Source of the DNA: Candidatus Methylopumilus universalis
GTDB taxonomy: Bacteria > Pseudomonadota > Gammaproteobacteria > Burkholderiales > Methylophilaceae
DNA length: 64,000 nt
Direction: 5' to 3'
Assembly (NCBI RefSeq): GCF_006365315.1
Contig: NZ_CP040968.1
Span: 1,178,001 to 1,242,000 of the forward strand
Position 1 is the first letter of the stretch, and each line of letters begins with the position of its first letter. The notes below the pieces were generated by a model. That model made no database searches, had not been told where the DNA came from, and saw only the letters and a list, made by a program, of their open reading frames with translations. The position numbers and the translations under genes are program-made. Shown here in pieces: positions 1 to 10,000 of the stretch.

Positions 1-642
1 CAAATTACAGAACTAAAACCTTTTGTGGATGCACTGGATCGAGTCCTTTCGCTTGTAGATCAACTTAAAAAAAATAATATTCATTTAAGTCATGTCGATA
101 TTGGTGGGGGTATTGGAATTTGCTATCAAGATGAGTCGCCGCCTGACTTTGAAATCTACACAAAAGAAATCTTAAATAAGATTAAAGACCTTAATATCAA
201 AATTATTTTCGAACCTGGTCGAGCACTTGTCGGTAATGCAGGTGTACTTTTATCTAAAGTGGAATATTTAAAACAAAATGATATCAAGCATTTTGCTATC
301 ATTGACGCGGCCATGAATGATCTCATGCGACCTACCTTATATGATGCTTATCATGAAATTAAAGTAGTTCGCGAACATGATGCGAAACCTCAATCGTTTG
401 ATGTTGTAGGTCCTGTATGTGAAAGTGGCGACTTTATTGCAAAAAATAGATTATTAAAATTAAAAGAAAATGATCTCATTTGCATAATGTCGGCTGGGGC
501 TTATGGCATGAGTATGAGTTCAAACTACAATTCACGTGGACGCGCTGCTGAAGTCATGGTGGATCAAGATAAGCTTTATGAAATTAGAACACGTGAAAAA
601 TCGAGCGACTTATTTAAGCTCGAAAAGAAGCTACCGCTTTAA
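1..642 (+). CDS. lysA: Diaminopimelate decarboxylase, C-terminal part (truncated by window edge)
   Basis: PLP enzyme that decarboxylates meso-diaminopimelate to L-lysine, the last step of lysine synthesis. The reading frame is open from base 1, so about 213 C-terminal residues of a usual ~415 are present and the N-terminal part with the PLP lysine lies upstream. Visible family marks are the glycine loop DIGGGIGI, the EPGRALVGNAG segment (phosphate-binding), the CESGD motif whose Cys/Glu contact substrate across the dimer, and the GAYGMSMSSNYNSR segment near the end. It converges with purU and overlaps it by four bases. Confidence 0.95.
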   Translation, partial: QITELKPFVDALDRVLSLVDQLKKNNIHLSHVDIGGGIGICYQDESPPDFEIYTKEILNKIKDLNIKIIFEPGRALVGNAGVLLSKVEYLKQNDIKHFAIIDAAMNDLMRPTLYDAYHEIKVVREHDAKPQSFDVVGPVCESGDFIAKNRLLKLKENDLICIMSAGAYGMSMSSNYNSRGRAAEVMVDQDKLYEIRTREKSSDLFKLEKKLPL

Positions 643-1493
643 TCAAAAATAACGGTTTTATTCGAATAAATAAGAATACGATTCTCTATGTGCCATCGCA
701 CAGCTTTAGATAAAACGATACGCTCTAAATCTCTACCTTTTTGAATGAGATCTTCGACTTGGTCGCGATGTGAAATGCGATCGATATCTTGCTCAATGAT
801 AGGGCCCTCATCTAAGACTTCGGTGACATAGTGGCTCGTGGCCCCAATCAATTTAACACCTCGCTCAAAAGCTCGATGATAAGGCCTTGCACCAATAAAA
901 GCAGGCAAGAAAGAGTGGTGAATGTTAATCACGCGCTGTGGGTAACGTTTTACAAAGTCTTCGCTTAAGATTTGCATGTACCGAGCAAGCACTATGAAAT
1001 CGACTTGAAATTTATCAAATAATGCAAATTGCTCTGCTTCAGCTTCTTTCTTTTTATCTTTCTCAACTGGGATATGAAAAAAGGGAATGCCATAAAATTC
1101 AGCGAGTTTTTGTGAGTCTAAATGATTACTAATAATGAGAGGAATTTCACATTGAAGCTCGTTATTTTTATAGCGATGAAGCAAATCTGCCAAACAATGA
1201 TCGTATTGCGACACCATAATCGCCATGCGAAGCTTGTCTTTGGAGAGCTTTAATTCCCATGTCATCTTATATGTTTTAGCGATACCCTGAAAAGCTTCCG
1301 CAAAAGAGGCTTCATCTAAAGAAAAGTCTTTTAGATCCCATTCAACCCGCATAAGGAAAAGACTATTTTCCGCATCTTGATGTTGGTCGGCATGCAAAAT
1401 ATTTGCATTATGTTGATATAAAAAATCTGCGATAGCTGCCACAATACCTTTAGTATCTGGACAAGTAATTAATAAGGTCGCTGAATTTTTCAT
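639..1493 (-). CDS. purU: Formyltetrahydrofolate deformylase
   Basis: Hydrolyses 10-formyl-tetrahydrofolate to formate and tetrahydrofolate; in C1-metabolising bacteria it adjusts the one-carbon folate pool. An N-terminal ACT domain (starting LLITCPDTKGIVAAIADFL) is followed by a formyltransferase-fold catalytic domain with NIHHSFLPAFIGARPYHRA and GATSHYVTEVLDEGPII, carrying the conserved Asn-His-Asp set. I start at the internal Met (284 residues, the family length); an upstream in-frame start at 1538 would add 15 residues of poor similarity. No strong Shine-Dalgarno is visible before either start. Confidence 0.93.
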   Translation of the reverse strand: MKNSATLLITCPDTKGIVAAIADFLYQHNANILHADQHQDAENSLFLMRVEWDLKDFSLDEASFAEAFQGIAKTYKMTWELKLSKDKLRMAIMVSQYDHCLADLLHRYKNNELQCEIPLIISNHLDSQKLAEFYGIPFFHIPVEKDKKKEAEAEQFALFDKFQVDFIVLARYMQILSEDFVKRYPQRVINIHHSFLPAFIGARPYHRAFERGVKLIGATSHYVTEVLDEGPIIEQDIDRISHRDQVEDLIQKGRDLERIVLSKAVRWHIENRILIYSNKTVIFD

Positions 1494-1590
1494 AGGATTA
1501 AGTGTCAATTTTGAATAAAACGAATTATACATGGACAATCAGGAATAAAATAATAGGCTGTCATTATCAAAACCCCTAAAATATCAATCT

Positions 1591-2532
1591 ATGACAGATA
1601 AAATCAATATTCTTTTAGCCAACCCCCGTGGCTTTTGTGCGGGTGTTGATCGTGCCATTCAAATCGTAGAAGAAGCTCTTATACAATATGGCAAGCCTAT
1701 CTATGTGAGGCACGAAGTTGTCCATAATCAATATGTGATCAATGATTTAAAAACAAAGGGTGCTGTTTTTATTGAAGATCTGAATGATGTGCCGAAGGGT
1801 GCGCATGTGATTTTTAGTGCGCATGGCATTTCAAAAGCTATTCGTGAAGAAGCTAAGTTACGTGAGCTTATTCCTATCGATGCGACCTGCCCATTGGTTA
1901 CCAAAGTCCATGTTGAAGTAAACAAAATGCTTAATCAAGGTATGGATATCATTATGATCGGACACAAAGGCCATCCTGAAGTAGAAGGCACGATGGGTCA
2001 AATTGAAAAACATCAGTCAAACCGAAAAATGTATTTAATCGAAACCGTTGAAGATATCAAAAATTTGATTGTGGATCGTCCAGATAAACTTGCCTATGTG
2101 ACTCAAACGACACTTTCAATTGACGATACGAAAGTAATAATCGACACATTAAAAATAAAATACCCAAGTATTCAGGGACCAAAAAGTGATGACATTTGCT
2201 ATGCCACGCAAAATAGACAAGATGCAGTCAAGGAAATAAGTAGTCTTTGCGATCTTATTATTATTGTGGGCTCCAGTAATAGCTCTAATTCAAATCGCCT
2301 TAAAGAGCTAGCTCTCAGAGAAGGGGTGGAATCCTATATGATTGATCATGAAGATTTACTTCAATCATCTTGGCTAATTAATAAAAAAAATATTGGCATT
2401 TCCGCTGGGGCTTCCGCACCTGAGATAAATGTTAAAAATATTGTAAATAAAATTGAATCGCTTACAAAAGCTTCTATCACTGAACTTCCAGGTATCGAAG
2501 AAAGTATCATTTTTAAATTGCCTAAGATTTAA
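1591..2532 (+). CDS. ispH: 4-hydroxy-3-methylbut-2-enyl diphosphate reductase
   Basis: Last enzyme of the MEP isoprenoid pathway; a [4Fe-4S] protein that reduces HMBPP to IPP and DMAPP. At 313 residues it has the family length. The three cluster cysteines are visible in GFCAGV (residue 16), DATCPLV and DDICYATQNRQ, with the substrate-binding histidines in VRHEVVHN and GHKGHPEVEGT. First gene of a tight ispH-nudB-nadA-HIT operon (gaps of 2, 12 and 0 bases). The frequent partner fkpB is not upstream here. Confidence 0.97.
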   Translation: MTDKINILLANPRGFCAGVDRAIQIVEEALIQYGKPIYVRHEVVHNQYVINDLKTKGAVFIEDLNDVPKGAHVIFSAHGISKAIREEAKLRELIPIDATCPLVTKVHVEVNKMLNQGMDIIMIGHKGHPEVEGTMGQIEKHQSNRKMYLIETVEDIKNLIVDRPDKLAYVTQTTLSIDDTKVIIDTLKIKYPSIQGPKSDDICYATQNRQDAVKEISSLCDLIIIVGSSNSSNSNRLKELALREGVESYMIDHEDLLQSSWLINKKNIGISAGASAPEINVKNIVNKIESLTKASITELPGIEESIIFKLPKI

Positions 2533-2534
2533 AT

Positions 2535-2984
2535 ATGTCTTTCAAAAAACCCATTTCATCTCTTGTATTAATTTACACAGAAGATTTTAAAGTGCTTCTT
2601 ATGGAGCGCGCTGACAAGAAAGCCTTCTGGCAATCCGTGACAGGAAGTTTAGAAGCAAATGAAACGCCAAGTGAGGCTGCAGCAAGAGAGGTATTTGAAG
2701 AAACTGGGATTAATGTAAATCAATATTCACTTGAAGACTGGCACCTATCTCACGTCTATGAAATTTATGCTCATTGGCGATATCGTTATGCCCCTGATGT
2801 CACACACAATACAGAATACATTTTTGGTCTTAAAGTGCCAGCTCCGATACCTATTCAATTATCAGCAGACGAACATGTGCAATACCTATGGTTAGATTGG
2901 AAAGAAGCCATGGATAAAGTTTTCTCTTGGACTAATGTCGAAGCTATTAAAAAATTAGCCGAAATTCATCAACTAAAACTGTAA
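2535..2984 (+). CDS. nudB: Dihydroneopterin triphosphate diphosphatase (Nudix)
   Basis: Nudix hydrolase of 149 residues. The Nudix box runs from about residue 37 to 59 (GSLEANETPSEAAAREVFEE then TGI), with all catalytic glutamates. The NudB-type flanks (FWQSVTGSLE before the box, WRYRYAPDVTHNTEYIFGL after it) match the enzyme that removes pyrophosphate from dihydroneopterin triphosphate in folate synthesis. It starts two bases after ispH, so the two are probably co-translated. Substrate is inferred from family resemblance; a general Nudix role is the alternative. Confidence 0.88.
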   Translation: MSFKKPISSLVLIYTEDFKVLLMERADKKAFWQSVTGSLEANETPSEAAAREVFEETGINVNQYSLEDWHLSHVYEIYAHWRYRYAPDVTHNTEYIFGLKVPAPIPIQLSADEHVQYLWLDWKEAMDKVFSWTNVEAIKKLAEIHQLKL

Positions 2985-2996
2985 AATAGATAGTCT

Positions 2997-4094
2997 ATGC
3001 AACTCGCTCAAATTAAATTTAATACGTTTGAATCTATCAGCGATGAAGATTGCGAACAAAGAATTATTGCAGCCAAAAACAAACTTGGTAAAAATTTAGT
3101 CATTTTAGGTCATCACTATCAGCATGAATCGGTTTATAGACATGCAGACTATACAGGCGATTCACTTAAACTTTCTCGTGTCGTTGAGTCACTTGATGCT
3201 AAGTATATTGTATTTTTAGGCGTGCACTTCATGGCAGAAGTCGCCAATATTTTATCAAGGCCTGATCAGGTTACCATTCTCCCAGACTTAGCTGCGGGTT
3301 GCTCCATGGCAGACATGGCCAATTTAAGCAAAGTAGAAAGAAGTTATCGAGAGCTCTCAAAAGTACTTTCATTTGATGAAGTTGTCACTCCTGTCACTTA
3401 TATTAATTCTGCAGCCGATCTTAAAGCTTTTTGTGGTGAACATGGTGGTATTGTTTGCACTTCAACGAATGCAACAAAAATTATTGAATGGTCATTTAAA
3501 CAGCGGGAAAAAGTTTTATTTTTTCCAGATCAAAATTTGGGTCGTTGGAGTGGTCACAAAATGGGCATTTCTTTAGATGAGATGCCGGTTTGGGATCCAG
3601 ATCTCCCACTTGGAGGACTCACTGAAGCAGAGATTAAAAAAGCTAAAATCTTTTTATGGAAAGGTCATTGTGCAGTTCATCAAATGTTTCGCCTTCAAAA
3701 TATTGAGCGCTTTAGACAGGAGCATCCGGATGGTAAAGTCATCTCTCATCCTGAATGCCCTTTTGAAGTCTGTGCTCATTCGGATTATGTCGGTTCGACA
3801 GAATATATTTTAAAAACTGTCACAGAAGCTCCTAAAGGCTCTAAATGGTTAGTAGGTACTGAACTTAATTTAGTCAATCGTCTTGCAAATCAAATGAAAG
3901 CTGAAGATAAGCTTGTGCAATTTATGTCACATGTTATTTGTGAATGTTCAACCATGGCACGAATTGATCCTCAACATCTTGCATGGTGCTTAGAAAATAT
4001 TGTAAATAATGAGCCTGTCAATATCATTAAGGTGCCTGAAGATGAGGCGAAGTTAGCCAAACTTACTCTCGATCGTATGCTTCAGGTGTCATAA
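2997..4094 (+). CDS. nadA: Quinolinate synthase
   Basis: Condenses iminoaspartate with dihydroxyacetone phosphate to quinolinate, the first committed step of de novo NAD synthesis. It is a [4Fe-4S] enzyme. Family hallmarks in the 365 residues are ILGHHYQHESVYRHADYTGDS near the N-terminus, the cysteine in LAAGCSMADM, a second in GGIVCTSTNA, FFPDQNLGRW, and the C-terminal HPECPFEVC and EDKLVQFMSHVICECSTMAR segments. nadB and nadC are not in the window. Third gene of the ispH operon. Confidence 0.96.
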   Translation: MQLAQIKFNTFESISDEDCEQRIIAAKNKLGKNLVILGHHYQHESVYRHADYTGDSLKLSRVVESLDAKYIVFLGVHFMAEVANILSRPDQVTILPDLAAGCSMADMANLSKVERSYRELSKVLSFDEVVTPVTYINSAADLKAFCGEHGGIVCTSTNATKIIEWSFKQREKVLFFPDQNLGRWSGHKMGISLDEMPVWDPDLPLGGLTEAEIKKAKIFLWKGHCAVHQMFRLQNIERFRQEHPDGKVISHPECPFEVCAHSDYVGSTEYILKTVTEAPKGSKWLVGTELNLVNRLANQMKAEDKLVQFMSHVICECSTMARIDPQHLAWCLENIVNNEPVNIIKVPEDEAKLAKLTLDRMLQVS

Positions 4095-4508
4095 ATGACG
4101 TCATGCACGATTTGTAATCTTATTGAAGGTGAAATTATCTGGAGTGATGATAAGCTTCGCATAGTCCTCATAGACGATAAAGGTTACAGAGGTTATTGTC
4201 GTGTTGAATTCATTCATCATATAAAAGAAATGACGGATTTAGATGAAGCGCTGCAATTGAGAATCATGCGCTGCGTGTTTAAAGTTGAAGAGGCTTTAAG
4301 AAAAATCTTTCACCCTGAAAAAATTAACTTAGCAAGCTTAGGCAATAAAACACCACATATTCACTGGCATGTCATCCCTCGTTTTAAAGAGGATTCGCAC
4401 TTTCCAAATTCGCATTGGGGAGAAAAGCTAAGAGAAGGTTTACATCAACCGATATCAACAGAAGAAAAAAAAGACCTGATTAAACTATTAAATCAATCCT
4501 TAAGCTAA
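4095..4508 (+). CDS. HIT family protein (nucleotide hydrolase/transferase fold)
   Basis: A 137-residue histidine-triad protein. The triad is visible as HIHWHVIPRF around residue 110, where the central histidine forms the nucleotidyl intermediate in this fold; the N-terminal CTICNLIEGEIIW is a common opening in betaproteobacterial members. The likely activity is hydrolysis of AMP/ADP-linked compounds, but the substrate cannot be read from sequence. ATG follows the nadA stop directly, and the end overlaps the converging ferredoxin-like gene by nine bases. Confidence 0.88.
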   Translation: MTSCTICNLIEGEIIWSDDKLRIVLIDDKGYRGYCRVEFIHHIKEMTDLDEALQLRIMRCVFKVEEALRKIFHPEKINLASLGNKTPHIHWHVIPRFKEDSHFPNSHWGEKLREGLHQPISTEEKKDLIKLLNQSLS

Positions 4509-4808
4509 TAAGCGCGTTACTATTTTTCCTTGCTGAATGTGGCTTTCGATAATTTCATCAATATCTTGTTCATCTATAAAGCGATACCAAGTAGCTTCGG
4601 GATAAATGACAAGTAAAGGTCCCTCGCCACATCGATCAAAACATCCTGCTCGGTTAATTCTCACTTTAGATTCGCCATTTAAATCAAACGATTTAATTTT
4701 TGATTTCATGTACATGAACATTTTTTCAGCTCCTTTGTCAGAGCAACACGCTTCGCCATCCTCGCGCTGATTTAGACAAAAGAAAATATGATGTTTGTAA
4801 TAATTCAT
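4500..4808 (-). CDS. Thioredoxin-like [2Fe-2S] ferredoxin domain protein
   Basis: A 102-residue protein with the thioredoxin-fold ferredoxin pattern: N-terminal HHIFFCLNQREDGEACC and later NRAGCFDRCGEGPLLVIYPE. These supply the four-cysteine [2Fe-2S] set seen in (2Fe-2S) ferredoxin domain proteins. A small soluble electron carrier is likely, but its partner is unknown. It starts directly downstream of the TonB-family gene on the same strand and is probably cotranscribed with it and mpl. Confidence 0.88.
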   Translation of the reverse strand: MNYYKHHIFFCLNQREDGEACCSDKGAEKMFMYMKSKIKSFDLNGESKVRINRAGCFDRCGEGPLLVIYPEATWYRFIDEQDIDEIIESHIQQGKIVTRLLA

Positions 4809-5684
4809 TTATTGGGATGACAAGGTGTCGTCTTTCGTAAAAGTCCATGTTCTTGTAATGCTCAAAATATCTACTTCCTTTCTAATATCTTCAGGAAATG
4901 TAGCATAGGGAGCACCTAATTCCACAATCTTTTTTGCTGCGTCATCTAGTATTTTAAATCCTGAACTTTGATTAATCTCAATATTATCAATTCTTCCATC
5001 AGGCTTTAAAGATACTGTCATCCTTAGTTGGCCTGAGAATTTTTTTTCGCGTGCTTCTTCTGGATAATTCATATTACCCAAGGTCTCTACTTTTTGTCTC
5101 CATGCTTCTGCATAAAGCGCATATTTATATTCTTTGGTACGAGCGCCAATATATTTTCGTCTAGGTTGTTTCTCAAAATTAGAGATTTGATTTGAAAGAG
5201 CTGCATCTGATGCACTAATTTCACTTGCACTTGCCAGGACCTCTTCTTTGCTAATCGATTTATTAATAACTTTTGACTCTTTAGGCTGCTGAACTGCTTT
5301 GGGCTCATTCAATACTTGTGCGTCTTTTTTTACAATCTTTTCTTGTGACGAGCTTGACGCCTTTCCAACCGCTGACTGATCACCACGATTATTTAATTGA
5401 AATGTATTTTTATTTTCAGTGATTATTGGTAGTGGTGTTTTTTTATGGGCATCTTTTTCTGTATTACCCCCTTTATTTGAATTGCTTTGTGCTAAAACGT
5501 CTGCATCTTCTTGGTGATTGTCTTTAGAATTTGTTAAAACCACTTCAATCTGGGAGAGTTGGTTCTTAAATGGTTTAATTGGTTTAAAGTGAATGAGCTG
5601 GATGGCAAGAAAATGCAGCACAAAGGATAAGAGAATTGAAAGCTTAAGAATATTATTCTTGTATATGCTTTCATCCATAGTCAT
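4809..5684 (-). CDS. TonB family protein
   Basis: A 291-residue protein with an N-terminal signal-anchor helix (about residues 12-34, ILKLSILLSFVLHFLAIQLI), a long Lys/Gln/Ser-rich periplasmic spacer, and a C-terminal TonB domain (NYPEEAREKKFSGQLRMTVS ... SSGFKILDDAAKK). TonB couples the proton gradient, through ExbB/ExbD, to outer-membrane receptors. No exbBD or TonB-dependent receptor is adjacent, so this could be the general TonB or a family paralogue with another envelope role. It follows mpl with a three-base gap. Confidence 0.85.
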   Translation of the reverse strand: MTMDESIYKNNILKLSILLSFVLHFLAIQLIHFKPIKPFKNQLSQIEVVLTNSKDNHQEDADVLAQSNSNKGGNTEKDAHKKTPLPIITENKNTFQLNNRGDQSAVGKASSSSQEKIVKKDAQVLNEPKAVQQPKESKVINKSISKEEVLASASEISASDAALSNQISNFEKQPRRKYIGARTKEYKYALYAEAWRQKVETLGNMNYPEEAREKKFSGQLRMTVSLKPDGRIDNIEINQSSGFKILDDAAKKIVELGAPYATFPEDIRKEVDILSITRTWTFTKDDTLSSQ

Positions 5685-5687
5685 AAA

Positions 5688-7052
5688 TTAAACTACTCCC
5701 TTTAATAAGATTTGATGAATGCCATTGAAACTACCGTTACTCATGACGAGAACATGATCGCCTGATTTTATCTCTTTTAAAATAGTGTCTACAAAAATTT
5801 TCATATCATGCCCTACAAATGATTTATTTTTTATAGGTGCCAAAGCCTCTTCAGCATTCCAAGTTAATTTTTCACCATAACAAAATACTTGGTCTGCATC
5901 TTTTAAACTTTCAGGCAGTGCACTTTTCATTGTGCCTAATTTCATTGTGTTAGATCTAGGCTCCAAGACTGCGATGATTCTTGCTTTCCCTACTTTAGCT
6001 CGTAATCCTGCAAGCGTTGTTGATATCGCTGCTGGATGATGCGCAAAATCATCATATATTGTAATACCGTTTTTTATACCAATACATTCCATTCTACGTT
6101 TTACATTTTTAAAAGTTTGCAAAGCCTCTATCGCATCTTTTAATGTCACACCGACATGGTGCGATGCCGCAATCGCAGCTAATGCATTCATACGATTATG
6201 ATGACCTAAAAGATCCCATGATAAAGTGCCCACCAATTTACCAAGATTTAAGACTTCAAAAGATTGATCTTGATTGACCTTGCCAATCGATAAGCCTTGT
6301 GGACTTCCAATATAAGCTTTTTCAGACCAACAGCCTTTATTCATGACTCTTTTTAAACTGTCTTCTTCATCATTAATAATTACGCGTCCGATACTGGGCA
6401 CCATACGTACCATATGATGAAATTGCGTTTCAATCGCATGAAGGTCTGGAAAAATGTCTGCGTGATCATACTCAAGATTATTAAGTATCGCAGTCTTCGG
6501 ATGGTAATGAACAAATTTAGAGCGTTTATCAAAAAAAGCTGTGTCATATTCATCTGCTTCAATCACAAAGAAGGGTGAAGTTTCATTCGAATCATTTTTT
6601 TGTGGCAAACGTGCTGAAACATCAAAGTTGAGTGGCACGCCACCAATAAGAAATCCGGGCGCATAACCATTAAATTCTAAAATCCATGCAAGCATGGATG
6701 ATGTTGTCGTTTTGCCATGTGTCCCTGCAACTGCAAGCACCCATTTATCTTTTAAAATGGCTTCGTAAAGCCATTGCGGTCCTGATATATATGGCAAGCC
6801 TCGATTCATAATTTCTTCCATCAGAGGATTGCCACGAGACACCACATTACCAATTACATAAAGATCTGGCTTGAGTTCAGTTTGTTTTTTATCAAAACCT
6901 TCAATGAGTTCAATACCAACACTTTGTAATTGGGTGCTCATAGGTGGGTATACATTCGTATCGCAACCCGTCACGCGATAACCTGAAGCTTTGGCTAAGG
7001 ACGCCACGCCACCCATAAATGTTCCACAAATGCCTAAGATATGAATATGCAT
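5688..7052 (-). CDS. mpl: UDP-N-acetylmuramate:L-Ala-gamma-D-Glu-meso-DAP ligase
   Basis: Murein-tripeptide recycling ligase of the Mur ligase family. The N-terminal HIHILGICGTFMGGVASLAK is the Mpl form of the Rossmann start, the ATP loop is AGTHGKTTTSSMLAW near residue 110, and EADEYDTAFFD and LEYDHADIFP carry metal and carbamyl-lysine region residues. Length (454) fits Mpl rather than MurC. It reuses wall tripeptide and so complements the MltA transglycosylase at 15.6 kb. Starts seven bases after metH. Confidence 0.95.
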   Translation of the reverse strand: MHIHILGICGTFMGGVASLAKASGYRVTGCDTNVYPPMSTQLQSVGIELIEGFDKKQTELKPDLYVIGNVVSRGNPLMEEIMNRGLPYISGPQWLYEAILKDKWVLAVAGTHGKTTTSSMLAWILEFNGYAPGFLIGGVPLNFDVSARLPQKNDSNETSPFFVIEADEYDTAFFDKRSKFVHYHPKTAILNNLEYDHADIFPDLHAIETQFHHMVRMVPSIGRVIINDEEDSLKRVMNKGCWSEKAYIGSPQGLSIGKVNQDQSFEVLNLGKLVGTLSWDLLGHHNRMNALAAIAASHHVGVTLKDAIEALQTFKNVKRRMECIGIKNGITIYDDFAHHPAAISTTLAGLRAKVGKARIIAVLEPRSNTMKLGTMKSALPESLKDADQVFCYGEKLTWNAEEALAPIKNKSFVGHDMKIFVDTILKEIKSGDHVLVMSNGSFNGIHQILLKGVV

Positions 7053-7059
7053 TTTTTTC

Positions 7060-10000
7060 TTATAAATTAGGTGCTAACCATTTTTTCAAAAATTCAACTG
7101 ATACATCTCGACGCTTAGCCATATCTTTTAATTGATCATCCCCAATTTTGTCGACACTAAAGTAATGTGCTTCTGGATGTGCAAAATAAAAACCTGACAC
7201 GGAAGCTGCAGGTGACATTGCAAACGAATCGGTCAGATGCATATCAATTTCATCTAATCTTAAGTGTGTAAAAATATCTTTTTTAACTGTGTGGTCTGGG
7301 CATGCGGGATATCCGGGTGCAGGACGAATACCTTGATAAGCTTCTTTAATGAGGGCTTCTTTATCTATATTTTCGTCTATCACATAACCCCACAAATCTT
7401 TTCTAACACGCTCATGCATATATTCTGCAAAGGCTTCAGCTAAACGGTCAGCTAATGATTTAAACATGATGCTACTGTAATCATCATTTTTATCTTTAAA
7501 TTCTTTTTCATATTTTTCCATGCCTAACCCGCTCGTCACTGCGAAGACACCTATGTAATCTTTTATACCTGAGGATTTAGGCGCAATAAAATCCGATAAG
7601 CACTGATTGGGCTTTTGTAAATTATCTACTGTTGGTTTTTCAGATTGCTGTCTTAAGCCATAATATGTAAATAAAGTTTTAGTGCGTGACTCATCTTCAT
7701 AAATTTCGATGTCATCATCAACACTATTCGCTGGATAAAAAGCCACCACACCATTAGCCACGAGCGCTCGGTTATTGATGAGTTTTGTGAGCATAGTTTG
7801 TGCTTCATTGAAAACTTGTGTCGCACTTTTTCCCACAATAGGATCATTTAATATCGCCGGATAAAAGCCAACCAAATCCCAGGTCTGAAAGAATGGGCTC
7901 CAATCGATATAGGGAGCGATTAAGCTTAAATCAATATTTTTAAATACACGTTTACCTATAAATTTTGGGGCCTTAGGTGTATACGTTTTATCAAATTGAA
8001 GTTTTGATTTATTGAGCCTTGCTGCTTCAAGCGATAATAATTTAACGCCTTTTTTATTGGCATGCTGATCTCTTGCACGCGCATAATCTTTTTCAATATC
8101 AAAAATATATTGATCTTTTTGTTCAGGTGTCAAAAGAGATTGCATGACAGCTACAGACCTCGATGCATCAGGCACATAAATCACGGGTCCATCATAATGC
8201 GGCGCAATTTTAACAGCTGTATGAGCGCGTGATGTTGTCGCACCGCCAATCAGAAGAGGTGTTTTTAATCCTCTAAAGTGAGGATCACGCTGCATTTCTT
8301 TTGCGACATGTGTCATTTCTTCTAATGATGGTGTAATGAGTCCTGACAAACCAATAATATCGACATTCTCTTTTTTAGCCATTTCTAAAATTTCAGAGCA
8401 TGGCACCATCACGCCCATATTAATAACTTCAAAGTTATTGCATTGCAAGACAACTGATACAATATTTTTACCAATGTCATGCACATCGCCTTTGACTGTG
8501 GCAATAAGCATCTTGCCTTTAGGTTTGGAGACGATACCTGTTCTTTTTTCTTCTAATTTTTTTTCTTCTTCGATAAAAGGAACAAGATGTGCTACAGCTT
8601 GCTTCATCACGCGCGCTGATTTCACCACCTGTGGTAAAAACATTTTGCCTTGTGCAAATAAATCGCCCACAACATTCATGCCATCCATCAAAGGACCTTC
8701 AATCACATGAATCGGTCTTCCATTTTTTTGCATGGCTTCTAACCTTGCTTCTTCAGTATCTTCTACAATATAATCTGTAATACCGTGGACCAACGCATAT
8801 GCAAGTCTTTTATTAACAGTAATTGGCTCCGTTTCTGTGCCTCGCCAATTAAGTGTTTGAACTTCTTTTTTACTTCCTTTTAAAGTGCCTGCAATTTCGA
8901 TCATTCTTTCTGTGGCATCAATTCTTCGATTAAGCACAACGTCTTCGACACGCTCTTTAAGTTCAGGATCAAGATCGTCATAAACACCCATCATGCCTGC
9001 ATTGACAATCCCCATCGATAGTCCAGCTTTGATCGCATGATATAAAAAGACCGTGTGAATCGCTTCGCGAGCTGCATCATTACCTCTAAAACTGAAACTG
9101 ACGTTGGATACACCGCCTGAAATTTTTGCATGAGGGAGATTTTCTTTAATCCATCTTGTGGCATTAATAAAATCTACTGCATAATTATCGTGTTCTTCAA
9201 TACCTGTTGCGATCGCAAAAATATTGGGATCGAAAATAATATCTTCGGGTGGAAAATTTATTTTTGAAATTAATAAGTCATAAGCGCGTTTACAAATTTC
9301 TGTTTTTCTTTCGAATGTGTCCGCTTGTCCTTTTTCATCAAAGGCCATCACGATCACAGCTGTACCATATCGTCGACATAATGTGGCTTGGCGAATAAAT
9401 TCAGCCTCACCTTCTTTCAACGAAATTGAATTTACAATCGCTTTACCTTGAACACATTGAAGACCTGCTTCAATAACATCCCATTTAGAGGAATCAATCA
9501 TGATGGGGATACGCGCAATATCTGGTTCGGATGCGACGAGATTTAAGAAATGCTTCATGGCTTTTACAGCATCAAGCATGCCTTCATCCATATTGATATC
9601 AATAATTTGCGCTCCATTTTCAACTTGCTGGCGCGCTACTGATAAAGCTTCGTCATATTTTTCGTTAATGATTAAATTCGCAAATACTTTTGAACCTGTC
9701 ACATTGGTTCGCTCACCCACGTTCACAAATAATGAATCGTCTTTAATTAAAAAGGATTCGAGACCTGAAAGTCTTGTAACTGTTTCAACAGTTGGCACTT
9801 CTCTAGGTTTAATATTTTTTATTTCATCTGCAATGGCTTTGATATGTTCAGGCGTGGTGCCACAACAACCCCCTGCAATATTCACAAAACCACTTGTTGC
9901 GAACTCTTTAATTAAAGATGAGGTATCTTTAGGCTTCTCATCAAAGCCTGTGTCCGACATTGGATTTGGTAAGCCTGCATTAGGATAAATACAAATATAG

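Noticed and set aside
8336-8710. Plus-strand 124-codon ORF inside metH
   Set aside because: Antisense shadow of a fully conserved metH module; residue make-up is low-complexity and there is no ribosome site.
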